Both the position numbers and the translations under genes were made by a program. A DNA stretch of 7,603 bases from Actinomycetes bacterium. Lineage in GTDB: Bacteria; Actinomycetota; Actinomycetes; Actinomycetales; Cellulomonadaceae. The stretch covers positions 1-7,603 of the forward strand of contig JAFABT010000364.1 in NCBI GenBank assembly GCA_023425905.1, read 5' to 3'. Of this stretch, positions 1 through 4,978 are shown piece after piece. How positions within the stretch are numbered: the first letter of the stretch is position 1; each line of letters starts with the position of its first letter. The notes under the pieces are model-generated. The model was given only the letters and a program-made list of their open reading frames with translations. It was not told where the DNA came from and searched no databases.

Positions 1-1099
1 CCGACGGGTGGAAGATCCCCGCGAGGACGTCACGGTAGAGCCGACCGAGCTCCGAGCCGTTGTAGAACGACGAGCCCCCCGCGACCCGGATCGCCTTGTC
101 GACGACGTCGCGCGCCGTCTCCGTCGCTCGGACCTTGAGCGCGACGACCTTGGCGAACCACAGCCCACCGTGGTCGACGAGGTCGTCGACGTCCCGAGCG
201 AGCGCGTCGATCTGCGGGTCGAGGCCGTCCTGGACGATCGCAGCGTCCGCGACCCGCCACCGGATGTCTGGGTCCTGCGCGTAGCTGCGCCCACCGTTCT
301 TCATCGACGTCCTGCGGTGGGCCGCCTCGACCGCGAGGTCGAGCGCCCGCGCGCCGATGCCCGCGTAGACGGCGGCAAGCAGGATCTCGAAGACCGCGAA
401 GAGGGCGAAGATGAACAGGTCGGCGCTCGGCCCGGGTGGCAGCGTGCGGTAGACGCGGTGCGGCTCAGCGCGGGCACCGGACAAGACGGTGGTGCACGAC
501 TGCGTCGCACGCATTCCGAGCGTGTCCCAATCGGACGCCACCGAGATCCCCGACGCGTCACGTGCGAGGACCGCGTGGACGAGTACCGGAGCCGCCGGGT
601 CGGACTCGTCCTTGCCGAAGACGGCCAGTCGGGTCCACGCCGGGCTGCCCGACGTGAAGGTCTTCTTTCCGGTGAAGTGGTACGACCCGTCCTCGTGCCT
701 CTCGGCCCGGGTGCGGGAGTCGAACATCACGAGGTCGTTGCCGGCCTCGGAGTTGCCGAACGCGAAGATCTCGCCCTGGGCCGCCTCCTCGAGGATGAAG
801 CGCGCGGCACTGTCCCCGCGCGCGAGCATGACCGCCGCAAGCCCGGTGACCACGAGGTGCATGTTGACGACGAGTGCCGTCGCCGGAGATGCCCCCGCGA
901 GCCTGCGCTGCTCGCGTGACACCTCCACGAGGCTGAGCCCGAGTCCGCCCATGTCCGTCGGCACGAACGACCGCAGGTAGCCCGTTGCGGCGAGGTCGGC
1001 GAGGTCGTCGTGCGGGAAGCTTGCGTCGCGGTCATGGGCGGCCGCGCGGGATCGGATGGTCTCGAGCAGGCTGGCGTCGAGCACGGGGGTCGCGGGCAC
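1..1099 (-). CDS. Acyl-CoA dehydrogenase family protein (C-terminus cut by window edge)
   Basis: The reading frame is open for 366 codons from a GTG start to the left edge, so the last few dozen residues are missing. It is a flavoprotein of the acyl-CoA dehydrogenase superfamily. Visible landmarks are an N-terminal helical domain (about residues 1-110), the FAD/substrate-loop motif FGNSEAGND (114-122) followed by FTGKKTFTSG (142-151), the middle beta-domain motif WDTLGMRAT (191-199), and a C-terminal helical domain with AGIGARALDLAVEAA (246-260), VAGGSSFYNGSELGRLYRDV (339-358) and AGIFHPS at the edge. The C-terminal half looks like the 'type 2' acyl-CoA dehydrogenase domain, which also occurs in flavin monooxygenases such as DszC. 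A desaturase or oxygenase role therefore cannot be separated here, and the substrate is unknown. The start is fixed by a GAGAGG ribosome site 7 nt upstream. It is divergent from the yciI-like gene, with 72 nt between the starts. Confidence 0.88.
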   Translation of the reverse strand, partial: MPATPVLDASLLETIRSRAAAHDRDASFPHDDLADLAATGYLRSFVPTDMGGLGLSLVEVSREQRRLAGASPATALVVNMHLVVTGLAAVMLARGDSAARFILEEAAQGEIFAFGNSEAGNDLVMFDSRTRAERHEDGSYHFTGKKTFTSGSPAWTRLAVFGKDESDPAAPVLVHAVLARDASGISVASDWDTLGMRATQSCTTVLSGARAEPHRVYRTLPPGPSADLFIFALFAVFEILLAAVYAGIGARALDLAVEAAHRRTSMKNGGRSYAQDPDIRWRVADAAIVQDGLDPQIDALARDVDDLVDHGGLWFAKVVALKVRATETARDVVDKAIRVAGGSSFYNGSELGRLYRDVLAGIFHPS

Positions 1100-1106
1100 G
1101 TACGGG

Positions 1107-1112
1107 CCTCTC
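1107..1112 (-). promoter_or_regulatory. Ribosome binding site deciding the GTG start of the acyl-CoA dehydrogenase gene
   Basis: On the minus strand, GAGAGG stands 7 nt before the GTG at 1099. No ATG in the same frame lies nearby, and the reading frame begins to match the family right after this GTG. This supports GTG as the true start. Confidence 0.65.
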
Positions 1113-1171
1113 AGTCGGTGCGGTGGTGGGACGGGGCGCCCATCGACCTCAACCTCGGGCAGGATGCACGT

Positions 1172-1477
1172 ATGCCCGAGACCACCGACCTCTTCGCTGT
1201 CCAGTACACCTACGCCCAGAACGCAGCGGCACTCGACGAGTTGCGCCCCGCGCACCGCGCCTACCTCGGCATGCTCGCCGACCAGGGCGTCGTCCGCGGA
1301 TCCGGTCCCTTCGTCGACGACGGCCCGGCAGGCGCGCTGCTCGTGTTCGCCGCCCCTGACCGTGCCACGCTCGACGCCCACCTCGAGGCGGACCCCTTCG
1401 CGCGGGCGGGCCTCATCGCCGCCACCGAGGTTCGTCATTGGCGCCTCGTGCTCGGCGGCTGGGCCGCACAGTCCTGA
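1172..1477 (+). CDS. YciI family protein
   Basis: A 101-residue single-domain protein of the YciI-like family, a dimeric alpha-beta ferredoxin-like fold. The family has no firmly known general role; it is related to muconolactone isomerase-like and chlorite-dismutase-like folds. The typical pattern is visible: RPAHRAYL (residues 25-32) with the conserved His28, then GVVRGSGPFVDD (39-50), a central strand GALLVFAAPD (54-63), and the signature ADPFARAGL (73-81) followed by the last strand EVRHWRLVLG (86-95). The His and the Asp of DPF are the usual putative active-site residues. The ATG at 1172 is chosen because the family match begins directly there and AGGA lies 7 nt upstream. The frame is open further upstream to 1010, but that would overlap the divergent acyl-CoA dehydrogenase gene. 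It ends 36 nt before the convergent terC stop. Substrate unknown. Confidence 0.85.
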   Translation: MPETTDLFAVQYTYAQNAAALDELRPAHRAYLGMLADQGVVRGSGPFVDDGPAGALLVFAAPDRATLDAHLEADPFARAGLIAATEVRHWRLVLGGWAAQS

Positions 1478-1482
1478 GGCCG

Positions 1483-1496
1483 CGGGCGCTCGCCCG
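1483..1496. terminator. Possible bidirectional stem-loop between convergent yciI-like and terC genes
   Basis: CGGGCG and CGCCCG are perfectly complementary (1483-1488 and 1491-1496). In practice they would form a 5-bp stem with a 4-nt loop. The element lies in the 36-nt gap between two converging stop codons, where a shared terminator would be expected. No T-tract follows on either strand, so it is not a canonical intrinsic terminator. It may be only a transcript-end hairpin or chance in GC-rich DNA. Confidence 0.3.
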
Positions 1497-1513
1497 TCAG
1501 GACGCGCGGGACG

Positions 1514-2533
1514 TCAGAACTCTTCCTCGGCCGCGGCGGCCTCGGCGGTCGCGACGCGGTCGCGACGCGTCTTGAGCAGGCTGAGCACGGTCGCCACCAC
1601 GAGCGTTCCGAGAATGACCGTGAGCGAGAGCCAGATCGGGATCTCCGGGGCCCAGTCGACGTGCTCCCCGCCGTTGATGAAGGCCACCTCGTTCGTGTGG
1701 AGCGCCTCGAGCACGAGCTTGACCCCGATGAATCCGAGGATGACCGACAGCCCCTGGGACAGGTAGACGAGCCGGCTGAGCAGACCTCCGAGCAGGAAGT
1801 ACAGTTGGCGCAGCCCGAGCAACGCGAAGGCGTTCGTCATGAAGACGATGTACGGCTCCTTCGTGAGCCCGAAGATCGCCGGGATCGAGTCGAGCGCGAA
1901 CAGGACGTCCGTCGACCCGATCGCGACCATGACGATGAGCATCGGGGTGAGGTGGCGGCGCCCGTCGATGCGCGTCGTGAGGGCGTCGCCGTGATACGTC
2001 TCGGTCGTCGGCACGATGCTGCGCAGGACGCGGACGAGAGCGGTCTCCTTGTACTCCTCGACCTCCTCGGCATCGCTGTGCGACTCACGGGCGAGCTTGA
2101 TCGCGGTGTAGACGAGGAAGGCGCCGAAGACGTAGAACACCCAGGAGAACTGCTCGATCGCAGCTGCGCCGGCGATGATGAAGATCGTCCGGAGGAAGAG
2201 CGCGATCGCGACCCCGACGAGCAGGACCTTCTGCTGGTAGATCCGGGGGACGGCGAACTTCGTCATGATGATGAGGAAGACGAAGAGGTTGTCGACGGAG
2301 AGGCTCTTCTCGGTGACGTAGCCCGCGAAGTACTCCGAGCCGTGGCCCCAGCCCCACACGATCCCCAGGCCGAGGCCGAACACGCACGCCATGACGATGT
2401 AGACGGTCGACCAGAAGGCCGACTCGCGGAACGTCGGCTCGTGCGGCTTGCGGACGTGGGAGTAGAAGTCGAAGAACAGCAGCCCGATGATGAACAGGGC
2501 GCTGACGATCCAGATCCACAGCGGAACGTGCAC
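1514..2533 (-). CDS. TerC family integral membrane protein, probable manganese exporter
   Basis: A 339-residue polytopic membrane protein of the TerC family (Alx of E. coli; YkoY/MeeY and YceF/MeeF of Bacillus). Characterised members move Mn2+ out of the cytoplasm. About nine hydrophobic segments can be seen, roughly residues 5-23, 42-62, 82-95, 102-124, 127-147, 196-213, 226-247, 258-277 and 298-320. The two acidic membrane motifs that mark the family are present: EKSLSVDN (75-82) and STDVLFALDSIPAI (207-220), with Asp81, Asp209 and Asp215 as likely metal ligands. A charged cytoplasmic loop (about 150-195) separates the halves, and the tail ends in an Ala/Glu-rich stretch. The start is taken as the GTG at 2533 because GGAGG lies 5 nt upstream and the first membrane segment begins at once. 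An ATG at 2623 in the same frame would place the riboswitch leader inside the gene, so it is rejected. Expression is probably controlled by the upstream Mn2+ riboswitch. It lies downstream of uvrB on the same strand, 205 nt after the uvrB stop. Confidence 0.9.
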   Translation of the reverse strand: MHVPLWIWIVSALFIIGLLFFDFYSHVRKPHEPTFRESAFWSTVYIVMACVFGLGLGIVWGWGHGSEYFAGYVTEKSLSVDNLFVFLIIMTKFAVPRIYQQKVLLVGVAIALFLRTIFIIAGAAAIEQFSWVFYVFGAFLVYTAIKLARESHSDAEEVEEYKETALVRVLRSIVPTTETYHGDALTTRIDGRRHLTPMLIVMVAIGSTDVLFALDSIPAIFGLTKEPYIVFMTNAFALLGLRQLYFLLGGLLSRLVYLSQGLSVILGFIGVKLVLEALHTNEVAFINGGEHVDWAPEIPIWLSLTVILGTLVVATVLSLLKTRRDRVATAEAAAAEEEF

Positions 2534-2537
2534 GTGT

Positions 2538-2569
2538 ACCTCCGGTACGTACGGGTGAGTACCGGAGGT
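2538..2569 (-). promoter_or_regulatory. Hairpin masking the terC Shine-Dalgarno sequence (riboswitch expression platform)
   Basis: On the minus strand ACCTCCGGTA (2569-2560) and TACCGGAGGT (2547-2538) are perfect 10-bp inverted repeats around a 12-nt loop. The second arm contains the terC ribosome site GGAGG (2543-2539), 5 nt before the GTG start. If folded, this hairpin hides the site. Its first arm is the same strand that closes helix P1 of the riboswitch aptamer, so the two folds exclude each other. There is no U-tract, so control of translation rather than of termination is inferred. Confidence 0.8.
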
Positions 2570-2677
2570 CTCGCCCGCCCGGACGGCCCCGAGAACGGGC
2601 GGCGGACCAGTGGCACCGGGCACGCGACGTCGCGGACCGTGATGACGACACCACTGCGGGGGCTACTCCCCTCCAAC
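2561..2677 (-). ncRNA. yybP-ykoY manganese riboswitch in the terC leader
   Basis: The leader carries the conserved parts of the yybP-ykoY class in order. GGGGAGTAGC is at 2671-2662, GTCGTCA at 2649-2643, and GGCGAGACC at 2575-2567. Helix P1 pairs GTTGGAGG (2677-2670) with CCTCCGGT (2568-2561), including three G-U pairs. The internal loop GGAGUA/GCGAGA follows, then GCCC (2663-2660) with GGGC (2576-2573). A three-way junction carries CAGTGG (2656-2651) with CCACTG (2613-2608), an arm ending in the palindrome CGCGACGTCGCG (2634-2623), and a GC-rich arm GCCCG (2600-2596) with CGGGC (2581-2577). The class senses Mn2+ and commonly controls TerC-family and MntP-type exporters, which matches the gene downstream. 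All pairings were worked out by eye; a covariance-model search (Rfam RF00080) would be decisive. Confidence 0.9.
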
Positions 2678-2683
2678 CTTCCC

Positions 2684-2689
2684 AGCATA
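2684..2689 (-). promoter_or_regulatory. Putative -10 box of the terC/riboswitch promoter
   Basis: TATGCT on the minus strand fits the actinobacterial TANNNT -10 pattern. A transcript starting 7 nt further on would begin at or within two bases of the first paired base of riboswitch helix P1 (2677). The -35 region is weak (only a GGTGGT/TGGTGA-like stretch about 15-17 nt upstream). The site lies in the 59 nt between the uvrB stop and the aptamer, where no clear uvrB terminator is visible, so some read-through from uvrB is also possible. Confidence 0.5.
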
Positions 2690-2738
2690 GGGCACCGTGG
2701 CGCGTCACCACCGGGCGTCCCTTCCCCAGGAACGGCCG

Positions 2739-4823
2739 TCAGGACGTCGCGTCGACCATCTGGCGCAGCTCCTTCTTGAGTCCGGAGATCTCGTCCCGCA
2801 GCCGACCAGCGAGCTCGAACTGCAGCTCCGCCGCAGCGGCGTGCATCTGGTCCGTCAGCTCCTGGATGAGCTGGGCGAGATCGCTCGACGCCGCCCCGGC
2901 GAGCCGCTCGCGACTCGTGGGCTGCTCCGCGCCTCGTCGCCCAGCCGTCGACTTGCGGTACCCGCCCGCGAGTAGCTCGGCGGTGTCGATGTCCTCCCGG
3001 GCGAGCTGGTCGGTGATGTCGGCGATCTTCTTGCGCAACGGCTGCGGGTCGATGCCGTGCTCGGCGTTGTACGCGACCTGCTTGGCACGGCGCCGCGTCG
3101 TCTCCTCGATCGCGTAGGCCATGCCGGGGGTGACTCGGTCCGCGTACATGTGGACCTGACCCGAGACGTTACGAGCGGCGCGGCCGATCGTCTGGATGAG
3201 GGAGGTCCCCGAGCGGAGGAATCCCTCCTTGTCCGCGTCGAGGATTGCGACGAGAGACACCTCAGGCAGGTCGAGGCCCTCGCGGAGCAGGTTGATGCCG
3301 ACGAGCACGTCGAACTCCCCGAGCCGCAACTCACGCAGCAGCTCGACACGACGCAGCGTGTCGACCTCGGAGTGCAGGTACTGCACCCGGACGCCCTTGT
3401 CGAGGAAGTAGTCCGTGAGGTCCTCGGCCATCTTCTTCGTGAGGGTCGTGACGAGCACCCGCTCGTCACGGTCGACCCGGACCCGGATCTCCTCGAGGAG
3501 GTCGTCGATCTGGCCCTCGGTCGGCTTGACGACGACCTCGGGGTCGACGAGTCCCGTCGGCCGGATGATCTGCTCGACGACGCCGTCGGAGATGCCGAGC
3601 TCGTACTTGCCCGGGGTCGCGGACAGGTACACCGTCTGACCGATCCGCTCGACGAACTCCTCCCACCGCAACGGCCGGTTGTCCATCGCGCTCGGCAGCC
3701 GGAACCCGAAGTCGACGAGGTTGCGCTTGCGGGACATGTCACCCTCGTACATCGCGCCGATCTGCGGCACGGTCACGTGCGACTCGTCGATGACGAGGAG
3801 GAAGTCCTCCGGGAAATAGTCGAGCAGCGTGTGCGGTGGTGTGCCGGGCTCCCGCCCGTCGATGTGACGGGAGTAGTTCTCGATCCCCGAGCACGAACCG
3901 ATCTGCCGCATCATCTCGATGTCGTACGTCGTGCGCATCCGGAGCCGCTGGGCCTCGAGGAGCTTGCCCTGCTGCTCGAGAACCTCGAGACGGTCGTGGA
4001 GCTCGGCCTCGATCGAACTGATCGCCCGGTGCATCCGCTCCTCGCCCGCGACGTAGTGCGTCGCCGGGAAGATGAAGACCTCCTGCTGGCTCCGGATGAC
4101 GTCTCCCGTGAGCGGGTGGAGCAGGGCAATCGCCTCGATCTCGTCACCGAAGAACTCGATGCGGATCGCGAGCTCCTCGTAGACGGGGATGATCTCGACG
4201 GTGTCCCCGCGGACCCGGAACGTTCCTCGGGTGAAGGCGACGTCGTTGCGCGAGTACTGCATCGAGACGAAGCGCCGGAGCAGCGCGTCCCGGTCGACCT
4301 GGTCGCCGACGGCGAGCCGCACCATGCGGTCGACGTACTCCTCGGGGGTCCCGAGGCCGTAGATGCAGGAGACGGACGCGACGACGACGACGTCACGCCG
4401 GGTGAGCAGCGAGCTCGTCGCCGAGTGCCGCAGCCGCTCGACCTCGTCGTTGATCGCTGAGTCCTTCTCGATGTACGTGTCCGTCTGAGCGATGTACGCC
4501 TCAGGCTGGTAGTAGTCGTAGTACGAGACGAAGTACTCGACCGCGTTGTTGGGCAGCAGCTCCCGGAACTCGTTCGCGAGCTGGGCGGCGAGCGTCTTGT
4601 TGGGCGCCATGACGAGGGTGGGACGCTGCACCTGCTCGATGAGCCATGCCGTCGTCGCCGACTTGCCGGTTCCCGTCGCACCGAGCAGCACGACGTCCTT
4701 CTCCCCCGCGTTGAGGCGCTGCGCGAGCTCAGCGATCGCCGCAGGCTGGTCGCCCGACGGGGTGTACTCGGAGATCACCTCGAAGGGGGCGACGGAGCGC
4801 TGCAGGTCGGTGACAGGTCGCAT
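2739..4823 (-). CDS. uvrB: UvrABC excision nuclease subunit B
   Basis: A 694-residue UvrB, the damage-verifying helicase of bacterial nucleotide excision repair. It is loaded by UvrA and then recruits UvrC to incise the damaged strand. Visible motifs: Walker A GATGTGKS (48-55); MAPNKTLAAQL (72-82); the damage-binding beta-hairpin YYDYYQPEAYI (101-111), rich in the aromatic residues that insert behind the lesion; Walker B/DEAD-type motif VIDESH (344-349); VYLSATPG (398-405); GINLLREGLDLPEV (509-522); motif VI QTIGRAARN (544-552). A C-terminal UVR coiled coil follows (about 650-690), the UvrC/UvrA contact, joined by a loosely conserved linker (about 620-648). The length is normal and nothing is disrupted. 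The ATG at 4823 is preferred over the frame's upstream ATG at 4985, since the extra 54 residues resemble no UvrB and run across the divergent promoter region. No Shine-Dalgarno is seen, but a TACCGT box stands 6 nt upstream, suggesting a leaderless mRNA. No LexA-type SOS box was found upstream. Confidence 0.97.
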   Translation of the reverse strand: MRPVTDLQRSVAPFEVISEYTPSGDQPAAIAELAQRLNAGEKDVVLLGATGTGKSATTAWLIEQVQRPTLVMAPNKTLAAQLANEFRELLPNNAVEYFVSYYDYYQPEAYIAQTDTYIEKDSAINDEVERLRHSATSSLLTRRDVVVVASVSCIYGLGTPEEYVDRMVRLAVGDQVDRDALLRRFVSMQYSRNDVAFTRGTFRVRGDTVEIIPVYEELAIRIEFFGDEIEAIALLHPLTGDVIRSQQEVFIFPATHYVAGEERMHRAISSIEAELHDRLEVLEQQGKLLEAQRLRMRTTYDIEMMRQIGSCSGIENYSRHIDGREPGTPPHTLLDYFPEDFLLVIDESHVTVPQIGAMYEGDMSRKRNLVDFGFRLPSAMDNRPLRWEEFVERIGQTVYLSATPGKYELGISDGVVEQIIRPTGLVDPEVVVKPTEGQIDDLLEEIRVRVDRDERVLVTTLTKKMAEDLTDYFLDKGVRVQYLHSEVDTLRRVELLRELRLGEFDVLVGINLLREGLDLPEVSLVAILDADKEGFLRSGTSLIQTIGRAARNVSGQVHMYADRVTPGMAYAIEETTRRRAKQVAYNAEHGIDPQPLRKKIADITDQLAREDIDTAELLAGGYRKSTAGRRGAEQPTSRERLAGAASSDLAQLIQELTDQMHAAAAELQFELAGRLRDEISGLKKELRQMVDATS

Positions 4824-4829
4824 GCCACC

Positions 4830-4835
4830 ACGGTA
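4830..4835 (-). promoter_or_regulatory. Putative -10 box for a leaderless uvrB transcript
   Basis: TACCGT (TANNNT type) on the minus strand is separated from the uvrB ATG by exactly 6 nt. That geometry would put the transcription start on the A of the ATG. No purine-rich ribosome site lies between. Leaderless transcripts of this form are common in actinobacteria. The -35 region is not convincing. Confidence 0.4.
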
Positions 4836-4888
4836 CGTCGCACCACCGACAGCGACGACGCGGGCGGGTCGCACACCCGCTGCGTGGT

Positions 4889-4894
4889 TAGGCT
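4889..4894 (+). promoter_or_regulatory. Candidate -10 box for the ABC transporter gene
   Basis: TAGGCT fits TANNNT and would start a leader of roughly 78 nt before the GTG at 4979. No good -35 hexamer is visible at the usual distance, so this is a tentative call. It is the best candidate on the plus strand in the 155-nt divergent region between uvrB and the ABC gene. Confidence 0.3.
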
Positions 4895-4898
4895 CGTC

Positions 4899-4947
4899 CC
4901 GGGTCCACCGACCCGGCTGATGGTCACGTAGCTGGCAGCCCCGGGTC
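4899..4947 (+). repeat. Two copies of CCGGGTC that can pair with one GACCCGG in the ABC gene leader
   Basis: CCGGGTC (4899-4905) and GACCCGG (4910-4916) form a 7-bp hairpin with a 4-nt loop. A second CCGGGTC (4941-4947) is equally complementary to the same GACCCGG. GATGGT (4919-4924) and ACCATC (4952-4957) also match. The segment lies in the divergent uvrB-ABC intergenic region, so it could act as an operator for either gene or as leader RNA structure. It does not match a riboswitch class that I recognise. Confidence 0.35.
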
Positions 4948-4978
4948 GCGCACCATCGTCCAGCAGATCGGAGTACAC

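Noticed and set aside
8..919. A 303-codon open frame on the plus strand in the first kilobase
   Set aside because: The minus strand encodes a clear acyl-CoA dehydrogenase across the same DNA; this is its antisense shadow.
2531..2543. Near-identical start regions of terC (GGAGGTACACGTG) and the ABC gene (GGAGTACACGTG), suggesting a shared regulatory site
   Set aside because: The match is limited to the ribosome site and start codon spacing; the flanks differ, and the ABC gene lacks the riboswitch, so chance is sufficient.
2534..2623. An upstream ATG giving TerC 30 more N-terminal residues
   Set aside because: The extra codons lie in the riboswitch and its hairpin, have no TerC similarity, and the GTG at 2533 has a strong GGAGG at 5 nt.
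1661..2779. A 372-codon plus-strand frame opposite terC and its leader
   Set aside because: It is an acidic/arginine-rich shadow of the TerC gene and crosses the riboswitch and the uvrB end.
3057..4460. A 467-codon open frame on the plus strand opposite uvrB
   Set aside because: It is the antisense shadow of a clear full-length uvrB in GC-rich DNA; its translation is Arg/Asp/Glu/Leu-rich with no recognisable domain.
4824..4978. A search by eye for a LexA/SOS box upstream of uvrB
   Set aside because: No CGAAC/GTTCG-type inverted repeat was seen; the inverted repeats present are CCGGGTC/GACCCGG, which do not fit.
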